The notes under the pieces are model-generated. The model was not told where the DNA came from, did not search any database, and saw only the letters and a program-made list of their open reading frames with translations. Positions 24,962 to 38,419 of a stretch of 64,000 nucleotides of DNA are shown here, one piece after another (position 1 is the stretch's first letter; every line of letters begins with the position of its first letter). The DNA is taken from positions 9,672,360-9,736,359 of the forward strand of contig JAKJHU010000030.1 of the NCBI GenBank assembly GCA_022316685.1, given 5' to 3'. A program made the position numbers and the translations under genes. Origin of the DNA: Progne subis subis (lineage: Eukaryota; Chordata; Aves; Passeriformes; Hirundinidae).

Positions 24962-25012
24962 GATTCTATCTGTGAAGTGGTTTGGCACAGATTCTATCTG
25001 TGAAGTGGTTTG
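24962..25012. repeat. 28-bp tandem duplication
   Basis: The 23-base string GATTCTATCTGTGAAGTGG+TTTG occurs at 24962-24984 and, exactly, at 24990-25012. The intervening GCACA gives a period of 28. The perfect match of the two copies suggests a recent replication-slippage event. Confidence 0.95.
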
Positions 25013-28000
25013 TTCATTAAACTCACTAGTATTCTGATGGGTCCTTGCTCACAAAACAGATCCATCAATCACAGGCATCAGTCAAATCTGTAATGTGGAC
25101 AACATTTTGAACATTCCCTTGGACAATGCACTCAAATGTTCTTATAAAATTTTGAGATCATTAACAAATACTTACAATATTTCAAGAGGAAAATACAATA
25201 CTCTATGCATAGTTATGTTAAATGCACATTGTATGTACATTGAATAATTATGCAGTGATTATGCATACGAAAGTTACTTATACTTTTATTTGAATAAACT
25301 TTAATTAAGTAGTGGTCAGATGCTATCCATCACACAGACCCTGCATCAGCCATTGTATGGATCACCAACTGCTGTCTTCTAAGCTGAATACTATACAGGT
25401 CAACAAGACATCCAGATTGATGACTTTCTTCCAGTTCCTACCATTCACACACTTTGCAGCTCTCACATGTAGGCCAGAATGGGATGACAAAGAAAAAAAT
25501 TGAGAAATAGTAATATTTCATAAGATAAGACAGACTGCTGCCCTCAGGTGTAGGGGTCTGTCAGACAGGTTGATTGGCTGACTGCAGGCTTACAGAACAT
25601 TAACCCTTTTAGGGCTTTTGTCCCCTTTTTACCATACTTGTTCTTCACCTGAATATTCCACAAATTCTCTCAAATATCCAACACTGAGTTTTATAGAGTT
25701 CCAGAAGTCACAACAAATATACCAAAATGCTCATGTAAGTCTTGTTTCCCCCTTTGTATGAGTGACGAATTTAGGCCAATCCTCTTCAAGACACTGCATG
25801 AGCCTGTCCCCTCAGTGTCTGATATGTTCTGGTCTTCTCTGATGCCCCTGTTGGCACACAACACTTAATGTTTGTCAGACTGAGTCTGTGGGTCTGTGGG
25901 CCTAATAATGCAGTTTCCTTTTTATTTGCTTTTGTGTTGTACTGAATAGTCCTTAACCAGATAACTGAAAGAACCAGATATTTTGACATTTCTTATACCC
26001 TTACACTCTGGTCAACACCAAGTGTGCTAGCAGCTGTTGCAATGCAAGTTGGTGTTGCACACAAAGTGTGCAAGAATCCTGTTGCATCTCAAGATATTTC
26101 CTTTTGTCAACAGAATTGAGAAGAAAAACACCTGATCCCTCTATGCCCTTTTCTGTCACCTCTAGAGGCATGCAAGCAAGCTTGATACTATCCAGGTTTT
26201 CCTATGGCAATGTCAGCACCTACGTGGAAGACAAGCAGAGTGTAATGGTCTGAGGTCTGGACAAGGATTGGCAGACTAGATTGTCCTTGGTCTGAGCCCC
26301 GGTGAACAGGAAACCTTTCTAAGTCAGGTCAACCAGTGTGGCCTTACAGCTGATGTGGGGTGGAATTTCCTTTTTCATTCATGCCACACTCATTCAGTTT
26401 TGTATCAACAAAAATCACACTTAGCATGTTCACTCAGTTTTATTTACAGGAAATTTGATCTTTTGCTGTTTTGGTATTTTCTAAATAAAATATATACATT
26501 TTAATAAAAAGTTGTCTGTCCTTGCAGTCAAAATCCTCGCTCCTCAGGTCTAAGGGATCTTTATGGACAGATAGGTTCCTAATTGCGCAGTAAGAACCAT
26601 TGCAGCATTGTAAAACCCCCAAAGCAGACTGTACTCTTGATCCTGCTGGTAGAAAAATTGACTTACTATAGATCTGTAGAAATGTCTCTGAAATGTTGAG
26701 TTTATACTTAAAATTTTTATTATCTGGACAAATTCTGCAGAAGATTTGAGGTCTTACTGAAGATACACAGCACCACATTTTAATACTTTAAATTACTTTA
26801 TTTGAAGTGTTTTAGAATAGCAAATGACTAACTGCATGAAAAAGGGACCATGTTAATGGCCAAAGTGCTGCAATATTAAACAAGAATGGTAAAAGAAATA
26901 CCCTCAAGTATTTGTGATGAATGGTTACAAGAGGTAGATCTGGTCTTGCTCTCATTTATAAGAATGAAGTGATATCTTAAGATGGGTTAATTGATGGCTT
27001 ATTTAATATACAATCATTGCAAAATTATCCTGCCTGTACCACAATAACTAATAATCGGCAGTATTTTCATCTCAATATATAGCAAATGCATTGAGATTTT
27101 TTTCACTTATTTCATGCATTCAATTATTTGTTATAGTTCCTGATATTTTAGTGATTCCATTGCTTATGGTATCATTCGAGGAGTTTGGGATTTTTTTGAG
27201 AAAGAAAGCCCTTACTGATCTCTGCTGTAACCTCAAGCAAAATTAACACTGCAGAAGTATGTGAAGCTTTTTTGGTCTTCTCAGTATGTTACACAACAAG
27301 ATGCGATGTTCTTGGGGCAATCTTGGGTAGATTTGCATATGATATATATTTTTCTCCTCTTAAGTTTCTGCTGTTTCTTTGCAATTCCTAGAAATTTTGA
27401 TAGTTTAAATACTTCATTTCAGTCTTTTAAGATGCTGTTATATTTTATTCTTTAGTTACCATTTTTATCTTCTGAGAGTTTACTTATGTCTTTGTTTGTT
27501 GGTTGCTTTATTTGTTTACTACATGGAATGTTGGAATTTTAGAAATGTTGAAAAACTCCTACTGAAGCCTGTGGATAATATTAGGTGCTCTCCAAACAAC
27601 CTCTTTTAATTGTTTCTATAGAAAGGGCTGCTTCAAGAGTCTTGCAGGCTAACTGCAGAAGCTTCTTGACCTGTGGTATTTGCTGTCAGCAGCAGATGGG
27701 TGGAAGGAAGGAGAAGTAAGTCTTATTTTCCATGTTTCCCAGCTGGGGCATGAGGAATTACAGTAAAAGGTATAGTGCTACAAAAAATAGACTAAATTGT
27801 CGATATTGACCCTAGTGAATTCAGCCCATAACCTGTTAAATAAATTAACCAGTGTTAATTTCATGTTGGTTTGTTTGTTTTTCATAAAAGAAGACACCAT
27901 ATCATCTAGTCCAGTCCCTGATTCCTCACCACTGCTGGAAATTTCACCTTTCAATCTCTTTGACATTTCTTTAATGCTTTTTTGTTTTGTTTTCTTTTCT

Positions 28001-29966
28001 TTTCTTTTTCCTTTTTTTCTGTCTTACACATTTAAATCAACCCTTCTTGGGCAGGATCACCCTACTAAAATTCAGATAAATAACAGAAGTGCAGATTTCA
28101 GCAGCATTAATCATGAGTATTGGAAAATAAAATGAACAAATTAAAGAAATACTATTTATGCTAGCACATTAAAATTTGAAGAATGTGTATTAGCAAGAAT
28201 AAAGTCTGATCAAGTCCTTCAGTTTCCAATGAGAGTTTTCTTTTCTTCTAATATCTATAATTCCCTGAATGTAACACCCAGAAACTAAAATTTTATGCCA
28301 TGACTGAATAAAGCATAATTAAAGCAGAATAGTACACTTTCATTGCAAAATGCCCACCTTGAATATTCCAGTTGACTTATCTCACATTATAGGTGTCTTG
28401 AGTTCAAAATTTTGTCTCTGATAACAAGAGTTGTTTCCACAGTCATTTCCATAAGGATTATGCATGACAAAAGAAATTATATCCTGCAGGTAAAGTTACT
28501 AAAATTACACTTCCAATTAAATAATGTGATATTTCAGTTCTCACATTAGAAACATCAAAACCACTTATTTAACAGTTAATTTGCTAGATATCATATAGGT
28601 TGATGAGTTACTGAAAAACTGGTAAAGATGATGAAACAGACAAATACCAAAGCCTTTGCTTAAGCTTGATCAATATTAAAGGCCTGGATGCTATGGATAA
28701 ATTATTAACTCTGAGTTTTCCATTAGTAAAAATTTTGTAACTTGATTTCTGGCTAATAAAGCATTAGAAAATATTCCAGTAAAAGTGTGAGAAGTAGAAT
28801 TTTTGATAAATTTTATGATCCATACAAATAGAAGTTACTACCAAGGTGATAATGTTCTTTAAGATTATTTAAAAGGCAGAAAAGGTGTTTAGGATACAAT
28901 GAATCAAAGGAAAATTATTGGTTGTTGTACATAGTTCATTCTAAATATTCTATTAATTTTATATTGCAGATATCTATCATCAGAAAAATACTATTATCTA
29001 TTTAATTACTTCAAGATCAGAGAAGTGACAGTACATCAAAATTTAGAATTGAGTGAAAGTAGCAAGGGCAATTTTGATGAAAAGCCCAAATCATAAACAC
29101 TACCTGACAGATCCAGAGATTAATTCCTAATCACTAGCACAGCAGAAAGGATATAACCCAATGACTACTGAAGGAAAAGTGTCCAGGCGAATATATCTGG
29201 TCTTGATAATGAAAAAGTAAACATAGTGAACCAAATCCAACATGTTTTCTTACATGGTTAATTCTGCTGTACTTATTTCCCTTTCAGGTATTTTTTTTCT
29301 CAATATCCCCATCTAATTAACTAGGTTATTTCTTACAAATGCCTGGAAAATCTTAGTTTCCTTTGAACATTGAGAAAATTATGTTTTCTCTAAGTAAAGA
29401 GAATAACATTAAGGTATCTCATTAATAGCCTATGACTAAGGACATGACTATTAGCTCTTAATATCAAAAATACCTTTATTAAGAATCCTATTTTTTGTGC
29501 ATCTGGAGTCAGTATAAAGGATCTTTCAATCATTTAAAGAAAGAAAGAGTTATATCTCCTAAAATTCTAGATAAAGGATATAGTCTTATTAAATTGTTCA
29601 AGAAGCAATCATAAATTCAAACCAAAGAACATCATGACAATTATTAATGCTTTATATCACTGGTGTTCTTGCTAGTATACTTCCGTACCTGGTTTTTCCT
29701 TTCTTTTTATAGTCTGAATTAGAATTTTTATATACTTATGATGTGTACAACTATTGTGAGCTATTTTAACTATGATAACAACAACAATGCCAATTATGTG
29801 TAAAAGATGGACAGTTTTTTGGTATAAGAACTCTGGCATTAATATCTCCTTCTGGTCATGACCTAAATTAGTGAATGACATATGTATGTATACGTACATA
29901 CACATTTCCCCAAAATCTGGGGAAAAAGTGTGTTATTATTTTTTGGGAGGTTATGGTTTTATGGTT
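25013..29966. other. AT-rich DNA without recognised gene
   Basis: About 5 kb with no clear transposon or gene. The part from about 25530 to 26400 is somewhat less AT-rich and could be an old degraded repeat, but I cannot assign it. Open frames of up to 112 codons (26440-26778 minus; 27797-28135 plus) have no recognisable motif. Confidence 0.45.
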
Positions 29967-29981
29967 TCTCTCTCTCTCTCT

Positions 29982-30019
<38 letters not shown>
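29967..30019. repeat. (TC)n followed by poly(T)
   Basis: A TC repeat (29967-29985) runs directly into about 35 Ts. This is a simple pyrimidine tract. Confidence 0.95.
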
Positions 30020-30023
<4 letters not shown>

Positions 30024-30236
30024 CATGCGAAAACAATATTGGCAAAGCAGGACAGTGTTAATCTGTGTTGCAGAAGTGAGAAATAACACAGGTAATAGAA
30101 GTACAGGAATTTCCTTAATTAATGTTTCCATAAAAGCAGAAGATCTAATTGCCCAGAAAGCTCCAATGTAGTTTTTTATCCTTTCATCTTGACTTATTAA
30201 AGAAATATGGGTATTGATCTAGTATTGATACCCAAT
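30020..30236. other. Spacer, nothing recognised
   Basis: No feature is seen in about 200 bases. Confidence 0.5.
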
Positions 30237-31064
30237 TGTAATGGACAAAAACTCTCTAACAGTTTAAAGTTCGAAAGTGTATGTTTATTATGGCTCCGGG
30301 CAGCACGTGGGATAGCTCCCTAATACACACTGCAGTTTACAGGTGATCACAGAGTCCTTTTATTTACAAAAGCATTGAATACCCAAAACACAAATGCATA
30401 TTCATAACTCTGGGACATCCCATTCCCTGCTTCATATGGTAATTAGCTTAAAAGCTATTATATATGCATAGTTTGTTCTTTGAAATGGGTTGGTGGTCCT
30501 TTTCATGGGAAGGGGTCCCCAAAATAAGGAAGTAAAGAAGTCTTCCTCGTTCTAACCTTTCTACCTTTTCAATGCACATGTGATAAATGAACCCTTGGCA
30601 GGACTTCTGTCTCATGTCTTCTGACTGTTCAATGGGTTTCTGGGCAAAGGAGGCCTACGATTGTCTTATGTTCCTAAAAGCTATTCATCAGTTTCTGTAT
30701 TCTTCATTCTTCACAGCTAACCAAACATAAAGTTGACAAGTAATCAGTTATTCAAATATGGAAGAGTGATCCCAAACCCGGCTTCTCATAGTTAATTACT
30801 AACTTTTAATTTCAGCAAAGTCTTACCTATCTACTTTGGTTAATTTCAGCAAAGCTTATCTCTAACTAAAATTATAATCCCTCTAAAATCCTTAATTCTC
30901 TAAAGTTTTTGTCTCAATCTAGCTGCAGATTGAGGTATTTGGTGTTCTATTGAAGGGTGTTTGTTACACAGTTTATGTGGTTTTATCCAAAATTCATATA
31001 AAAAGGAGGCTTACACAGGTCAGTATGTCTCCAAGTCCAAGTCTTCTCCTGCCGTGTTCCCACA
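30237..31064 (-). mobile_element. Solo LTR, minus strand, about 830 bp
   Basis: On the minus strand the element begins TGTGGGAACACGG and ends TTTTTGTCCATTACA, with TG...CA ends. It carries a TATA-like AAATAAAAGG box (reverse complement near 30356-30366), then an AATAAA signal (reverse complement of 30284-30289), then U5. The segment with GGCAGCACGTGGGATAGCTC is one I associate with avian LTRs. A direct repeat, TTAATTTCAGCAAAG, occurs twice with a spacing of about 34 bases (near 30806 and 30840), as in duplicated U3 enhancers. Flanks CCAAT and ATAAG do not match, so the right end or the TSD is unresolved. Confidence 0.7.
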
Positions 31065-34000
31065 ATAAGATTTTCATTAGTTGAAATTTCCAGCCAAATG
31101 ACAAGGATTTCTGAAGACTTTCTGCAACTTTTATAAGAAATTATTTACCCAGAACAACACAGATTAGGATTCTAATATTTTCAGGTTTATACTTAAGTCA
31201 TTCATCCTGTCAATTCCTTTCTTAATGTAATACCTTAATGGAATACATTGCTGCCAAGTATGGACATATTACAGGATGCATCTCACAATGCAACTCATGC
31301 ATAAAATAAGTAATCTGGTAAAACAAACACTAGACAGTGAATTTTTACATTATAAAAAAGCATAAAAGAAGCATATAGGTACCTTGACCATCAAAAGTGA
31401 AAGTATGAATCTCCAAATATACAGATGAAGCCAAAGAATAAAACCCTTAAGCAGAAGTCAGACAGCAGTCATTGCAGTAATATTTATGGGTATTCCCTCT
31501 GTCTTAGCAGGGTTGACATCTTGCATGACTAGCTCATAGGATTAAATCAAAAGCAAAGAAGGATAAGATGATCTGAACAAGTATTGATAAAGGATGTTGA
31601 ACAGCGGTCATGAGAAGGAGATAAATTGTTATGTTGGTGATGAAAAGAATTATGAACCAACAATACCCAAAGACTGAAATTTTAAGTGACATCCAAAACC
31701 CTTGGGCCTCAGTATTACTACATTTTCAGATAGCAGTTGTGAAACAGACAAAATAACCTTTTTGGTATACTTAAAGAGGAAAAATCAATCTCATTTGCTG
31801 CATTAAACGAAGTGGCAGATGGCTGGTGTACCAAAATATTTCAAAATTTCTCCAGAGAAGGTAATTGAGACATGAATAGAATATAGCCAGTAGAAGTCTC
31901 TTTTTCAAATTTACTCAGAATTTCACCAGTTGCAGCCCTTTTTTTTTTTTTTTTTTTTTTTTGCTAATTCAAGGTCACAGATTTTATATTGGCAATACAG
32001 AGCATAAGACTTGTGAATTTAACCATTCTGGATTTGTTTTATCTGTGTTAAAAACTGTGTTGCAAACAGAAAATTTCTGCTTTAATTGATTGAAGTTTGT
32101 TTGGCTTTATAGGAAGAGTAGTTATTCTCTGTAGAATGAACTAGCTGTGACCCTGGAACAAAAAAGCAGAGAAATGAGACGATACCACACGTCTTAGAAG
32201 CTCCCACATATTATGCTCAGTTTCTGGTCACTGCAGCGGTGCAATTTTTTGAATCAGATAAAAGCAGTTTGGTTGATAACAAACAGAACAGAAAAATTCA
32301 ATATTTAAGAAACAAAGAAAAGAAAGATGACTCAAACAGACTGCATTCATCAAGGATAAATATGGACCCAAGTGGCCCAAGTCTGATGAGGAAGACAGCT
32401 GCGACATAAATGTCATACCCTTCATGGTTCAGGACTCATGACTTAGAACAAATTACAGCTATGTTTCTAAGAAAAGCATTGTCTCCAGGACTTCTAGCTT
32501 AGTGAAAGATGCAGTGAAATATGTAAGAAGGAAGTAATTACAAGCAAAAGAGAAGTAGTCTTGTACTTAAGCTACCTAAAGAGGACACGGATGTTTAAAT
32601 CTTTATGAAGGGGTGTTTATCACCGTTTGAAACAAGAAAACTACTTAAAAAGCCTTCAGTAGACAAGAAACAAGGCTTCAGATTCTGTATATCTTTGACT
32701 ACCTTCCTGGAGAACTGAAAGAAATGAGTGAAATCCCTTCCTTGGAATTTCTAGCTGAATGCTACATAATGCTTCATTACTAATATTTTTAAATTATACT
32801 ACAGTCAAACATAAAAAGCCCAACATATATATATACATAAGAAAGCCCTTTTGCTTCAAGTATTTGAGATGGTTTCAGAAAGGAGCAACAAGATTACAAA
32901 GAAGTACTACTGGAGAATTAACAATATAAAGATGATATAGAAATTCCATTAAGATGGAATAAAAAGTTAGGGTTTTTTTAATATCTAATATCTATGGGTT
33001 TCATGGGTTTTAAGTGCTTGGGACTTCTAAAAAAATCCCATAATATAGTAAGTTCTTAAAATTTTCATTATTATATAATCTGTAAGAATATATCAAGATT
33101 AAATAAATAGTCCTGGGTCTTCTCTTTTTTTTTCCTGAAGAATATAACTTTAGTCAATCATCTTTATTTATTTAACTCCAAGAAGAGATTTTCTCATTTC
33201 AAGTTTAAATCACATACTTTATGTATGGGGTTCAGTTGTTTGTTTATATATATTGCTATTTACTAACATTTTAGGTAACTTAAATATACTAATGGCATAT
33301 CTTAATTAAGAAATCCTTATTCTGTTCAGCTCTATGCTAAAAGTCAAATTAATCAAATGAACATGAATTTTTATTTCAAAGCAGCAAAAAAATCAGAGTG
33401 TATATTGTTAAAGTATTCTGATATATCTTGTGTCACTGCAAATAGAATCATGCTGATGTCTTATTTAAAATGAGCCATCAATCAAACATGGAGATAATCA
33501 CAACCACTTTGCTGACAGTTTTCTGACCCAGATAACCTCAAAATGAAATATTAGAATATAGAGTGGAAAAAATTAGTAAGATCTGGTAATATTATATATT
33601 ACCATGACGATGAATTTACTGAATTATATAACAATAATATTTATAAGCACTTTTAAAAAAATTCTTTATATAACTAATGAAGTGCTGGAGGTTTAAGTTC
33701 TGTCTGTTTATTTTCCAAAAAAAGGCTTCACTTTACTTATTTCTTAATGGGTTTAGACTATTTTTTAAAAATATATTCAGACAAGAGCTATTTAATGCAG
33801 ATGAAGAGTTGTGTTTAAATTGGATGTTTAACACTGCATTTCAGTTGTTTCTATATTAGAATGACTACAAAAGCTGTTTATGGTCCGTTAAAATCTTGGA
33901 ACATTATTTTTAATTCCTTGACTTGAGGAAATTAATGTGTTTATAATAGAATTTAACATATCCCATTTCAAATGTCAAAGTACCACACAGACAACATAAC

Positions 34001-36477
34001 ATTTCTGTGTTCTACAGCCCAATGAATTATTTTTCATATTCTCACTCATAGAAGACATACAGGGATCTTCCAATAGTTATGTGACAAATGATATCAAAGA
34101 AACAGACATAGCAGAGTCAGCTTGAGCCTGATATAGAATTTCACTCTGAGGTTTAAATCTGGGCCAGTTTCTTTACTTCCAAAAATTTTATCATAAATGT
34201 AGAAAAATGAGACTATCAGTTAAGAGTTTCATAAAGACTTTCAAAATACATCTTAAAAAATTTAATTAAAGCAAGAGGAATATGATTTATCAAGCCTTAA
34301 ATGCAATGAGAGAGGTATGTCATTGGATCACAGAGCACTGAGACTGCAGATAATCTAGGCATTATTTAAAAATTACATAAATTACTCATTCAGGTAGCAG
34401 AAAGGAAGATAATTTCAAGCATGGAGCAAAAGTAGAAAAGTTAATGGAAATGTAAGCATGGAACTGTGCTATGTTTGACTATATTTCAGAGAGTGTAGCA
34501 TAACCTCCCTCCCATAACCCCAAAATAAATGTATTACAAAACTACTGAGACTTCTAGAAGGAGATCATAACAAATCTATTTATTTAGTCATGGTGTTATA
34601 ACCCTGGGAAATTCTCAATGTTTTGAACCCCTAAAGAATGTCTCTTGGGACCATTCATATTAATATAAAAAAATTTGTTAACATTCTTGATTGAAGAAAA
34701 ATTATAATGTACTTAATTTCTAACACAAAATTAATAGAAATGAACAAGATATGAGAGAATTGTAATTTTATTAATGAAGGGATGGATAATCTTTAGGGAT
34801 GGAAAAAGAAGAATGAACAAAGGAACAATGTCTAGTTCTCATATTGATGCTAATAAGAACAGGGGACTCTTTGGGTTGAAGCAGAGGAGAAATAAGACCA
34901 GGATTTATGTACTGATAATAAGGTAGTAGTAATCTACCAAACTGATGAAGTTATGCAAGTAAACAAATGTAATGTATGGATTAGTAAATGCAATATAGAT
35001 ATGAGGTAATATTACTGTCAATCTATAAAGCATTAATTGCAACTCATCTATGTAGTATGGACTGCTGTTTAGCCAATATTTAAGAAACATATATTTGAGA
35101 CAGAAAAAAATGCAGAAAAAGCCTGTTAAAAAGAACAGGGTAAAGAAATGGTTTTTTAGAAAAAGAAAAATTATTCTGAAAATTAATTGGTATGTAAAGT
35201 TGAAAAAAAATGTAGGTTCTTCGTATAATTAAACTAGGGATGCAAATAGAAAGAGCTAAAAGAAAATGACAGTGTTGTTTCTAGGAGAATAAAAATAAAT
35301 AAAGTACAGAATTATGAAAAAGAGCATAAAAAATGACTAGTATAGCAAGACAGGGTATTGACCATACCTCTTGCCAGAATTTACATCTGCTGCACAAGAC
35401 CAGAAATTCTGCAGGAGACAAGAGAAGCATAGATGCTCTCTGTCTCAAATTGGACACATTTGTGTTGTGAGTGGTGTTGGACTTCTAAAAATTGACAGCA
35501 TTTTCCTTTTAACTAAACCCCTGAGATTATGACTGATATCTATCTCCTGACCCACACAAAATGAGTTAATTCATCATAATAAAATTCCCAGAGTAGTGTT
35601 GTTTACAAGATTTAAAAATAAAAGCATGAACTTAATCATGAACTTTCCCCCTTTACTGCCAACATACACAAAGCAGTAAATGACTCAGTATCATGCGGTT
35701 AGGAAACTCTTTCATTCTAGTAGTATATAGTTGTTTTTCAGTTACCTGAGAATTTGTTGCATCACCTCTTTTTCATCCACAAATACCATCAATCGTCCAT
35801 GAAAAATCCAATGACACATGCAACCATAAATGTAGCATTGATTATTCAGCTTTTTCTGTTATAATGTTCAGCATGGGTATTAGCAAAATCTATCTCCAAT
35901 TCAACATCACTTTTTTGAGGAGAGACTTCAAAAAAATATTGTTGATGTTGTAGATTTTTTGCTTTCAATCATAAAAGTGAAGTAAAAGTAAGACTAGCGC
36001 TTTTTCCCCACTAATTTCTTACTGGAATATCTTACAGAAGAAATAAAAATAGACCTTTTCTCAATGTGAAATGAACTTCAATGAACAAAGTTTGTCTTTA
36101 TTTCAGATGTAGAAATGCCCTGCGCCATTGTGTTTAAATGTCAATGAACTACAAAAGCATTTTTAAATATGGGGTGTATGAGGCTTTCTCTGAAGATAAC
36201 CAACTGAAATGCCTTTGGCAGATATGTCAAAGAACATTTCCATCCATACTTTGATTGTGAAGTTTTCTACAGTAGGAGTTTTATCACTGTCTCTGCACTC
36301 AATAAAATTTTCACATTTGGTATTTTGCCACTATGAAAATGTTTAAAATCAATTACCTATCTTTGACATGAAAAAAAATCTGTATTTCTATTTTAAATAA
36401 AAGCCTTTCATATTCTTTGAAAATGAAAAATGTCTTAAAAGAAACAAACCAAAATGAAAATATGTTGAGAGTGATAG
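31065..36477. other. AT-rich DNA without recognised gene
   Basis: 5.4 kb of AT-rich sequence with a 24-base poly(T) at 31939-31962 and otherwise short A/T runs. No repeat family or exon is recognised. All open frames are 67 codons or shorter. Confidence 0.5.
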
Positions 36478-36482
36478 TGAAT
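36478..36482. repeat. Target-site duplication, left (TGAAT)
   Basis: It is identical to 39082-39086 and directly abuts the TG of the 5' LTR. Confidence 0.95.
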
Positions 36483-37146
36483 TGTCCTAGGGTAACTTTA
36501 TGATGCTTGTATCCCCAATCGTCTGTTCTGTTTGGACTCTGTATATTGAGTCCTGTGCCTTTAAGACTGGTTCTAAGAGCAAGGAGAAGCGCGGAGTTTG
36601 TTTTGAGAAATCTGCCTGACTCCTACACATTCTTCTCCGGACGGTGTTCGGCGGAGGATTGGAGAGACTGCAGGACAGAGATCTTTTTGCTTTTAGTTAG
36701 TTTCAGCTAGCTAGGGCAGAGAAGTTCCCTGGACTGTTTTTTTTTCTTTCTTTTTTTCTTGGAACTGTTTAAACCTGCTCTGGACTGAAAACCCAGGGGA
36801 GCACTGGGGGCTGCACCTGCGGCCCACCGGGGCCTGGAGCTCGGCATTTTCCAGCAGCGCCGGAGGGACTGGGACTGAGGAGAGACTGAGAGAGAGCCGA
36901 GCTCCACCCACTGGCAAGGACTTTCTCAATTTGCCATCTCACTTCAGAACGAGAGGTTTTATCGTTTCATATTATTCATTCTTTATACTTGTATGCACTT
37001 TGTTTGTTTAGTAAAATACTTTTTTCTACTTTTCTCCACAAAGGTTTTTTTTTCGGACTGGTTGGAGGGAGGGGCCACTTGGGTTTGCTTCCCAGAGGGA
37101 TCCTATACAGGGGTTTTCCCCCTAAATTTGTCTCCAAACCAGGACA
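36483..37146 (+). promoter_or_regulatory. 5' LTR of the provirus
   Basis: It starts TGTCCTAGGG and ends CCAAACCAGGACA; the 6-bp ends TGTCCT and AGGACA are inverted repeats. A TTTAAG box near 36558 is a TATA candidate. An AGTAAA polyadenylation variant is at 37010-37015, with a T-rich/GT-rich stretch after it as expected for R-U5. A TTTTTTTTTCTTTCTTT pyrimidine run lies at about 36739. The open frame of 67 codons at 36507 recurs in the 3' LTR (38444), so it is simply LTR sequence. Confidence 0.95.
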
Positions 37147-37156
37147 TACCCTTAAT

Positions 37157-37174
37157 TGGCGCCTACTGCGGGGC
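37157..37174 (+). promoter_or_regulatory. Candidate primer-binding site
   Basis: The 18 bases TGGCGCCTACTGCGGGGC lie 10 bases inside the 5' LTR. They begin with TGG as required for pairing with a tRNA CCA end. The first seven and last five bases are those of lysine-tRNA-type PBSs, with mismatches between. The 10-base gap to the LTR is longer than usual. Assignment is by pattern only. Confidence 0.6.
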
Positions 37175-38268
37175 AAAGGAGAAGTGGAAAAAGGCCAATT
37201 GGCAGCGCAGGGGAAAGCCAATCTGGGCTGCAGATGAGTGGAAGGACATTGCCACTCGGGTAGAGAAGCTACCTGTCAAAGTCCGTCATGTAGATGCCCA
37301 TGTCCCCAAGAGTCGGGCTAATGAGGAGCACCGAAACAACCAGCAGGTAGATCAAGCTGCAAAGATAGAGGTGTCAAAGATAGACTTAGATTGGCAACAC
37401 AAGGGAGAGTTGTTCCTAGCTCGATGGGCCCATGATGCCTCAGGCCATCAGGGTAGAGATGCCACCTATAAGTGGGCCCGAGACCGAGGGGTGTATCTAA
37501 CCATGGACAGTATTTCTCAGGTTATCCATGACTGTGAGACGTGTGCTGCCATCAAACAGGCCAAGCGAGTGAAGTCCCTATGGTATGGCGGGCGATGGTC
37601 CAAGTATAAGTATGGGGAAGCCTGGCAGATTGACTACATCACCCTTCCCCAAACCCGCCAAGGCAAGCGCTATGTGCTGACCATGGTGGAAGCCACCACT
37701 GGATGGTTGGAGACCTACCCTGTGCCTCACGCTACTGCCTGGAACACCATCCTGGGCCTTGAAAAGCAAGTTCTTTGGAGGCATGGTACCCCTGAGAGGA
37801 TTGAGTCAGACAATGGAACTCATTTCAAGAACAGCCTCATCAACAACCTGGGCTAGGGAACATGGCATTAAGTGGGTGTACCATATCCCCTATCATGCAC
37901 CAGCTTCAGGGAAGGTAGAAAGATACAATGGACTGCTAAAAACCACCCTGAAAGCACTGGGTGGGGGATCATTCAAAAATTGGGAGCAGCATCTAGCAAA
38001 GGCCACCTGGTTAGTTAACACCCGAGGTTCCACCAACCGAGCAGGCCCTGCCCAATCTGAGCCCCTACATACTGTAGATAGAGAGAAAGTCCCAGTAGTA
38101 CATGTAAGAGGTTTGTTAGGGAAAACAGTTTGGATCAATTCTGCTTCAAGTACAGAGGATCCCATCCGTGGGATTGTCTTTGCTCAGGGGCCAGGCTGCA
38201 CATGGTGGGTAATGCAGAAAGATGGAACCACACAATGTGTACCCCAGGGAGATTTGATTGTTGGGTGA
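37175..38268 (+). pseudogene. Retroviral pol 3' remnant: RNase H end and integrase, frameshifted
   Basis: Normally this part of pol removes the RNA template strand (RNase H) and inserts viral DNA into the host genome (integrase). The first frame (open to 37856) shows an RNase H C-terminal piece with the motif VRHVDAHVPKS. It is followed by an integrase zinc-binding motif, H-x4-H-x28-C-x2-C (first H codon at 37431, last C codon at 37542). The first catalytic Asp is at 37632 (WQIDYI) and the second at 37809 (ESDNG). The frame then meets a TAG at 37854. The catalytic Glu (KVERYNG, codon 37918) and the C-terminal domain (to the TGA at 38266-38268) are in the next frame. The Asp-to-Glu codon spacing is 109 bases instead of the 108 of D-x35-E, so one extra base lies between them, around 37833-37850. 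There is no own start codon: the open frame merely begins inside the LTR. The product would be inactive. Confidence 0.93.
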
Positions 38269-38408
38269 GAACCGTGTGTAATTATCATTGTGTGCTGAAT
38301 AGTACTGCCACTGTATGTAGTTGTATATTGCATATTGTTTTTATATAGATGTATGTGTGTGTAGAGCTAGAGTATATATAAGTTTTAGTAAATTGACAAT
38401 ATGGGGAT
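38269..38408. other. ERV region between pol end and PPT
   Basis: About 140 bases of AT-rich sequence with TATATATAA and TGTGTGTG stretches. No env-like reading frame is present. Confidence 0.7.
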
Positions 38409-38419
38409 AAGGGGTGGAA
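38409..38419 (+). promoter_or_regulatory. Polypurine tract
   Basis: AAGGGGTGGAA immediately precedes the TG of the 3' LTR, the expected place for the primer of plus-strand synthesis. One T interrupts the purines. Confidence 0.8.

Noticed and set aside
25530..26400. Possible degraded LTR
   Set aside because: Slightly GC-richer than its neighbours, but no consistent U3-R-U5 signals or ends could be identified.
29871..30171. Frames with a poly-Phe run at 29871-30171
   Set aside because: Caused by the (TC)n/poly(T) tract.
36993..37146. First 51 codons of the 287-codon frame as the true N-terminus of a protein
   Set aside because: This segment is translated 5' LTR sequence upstream of the PBS. 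The pol remnant has no start of its own.
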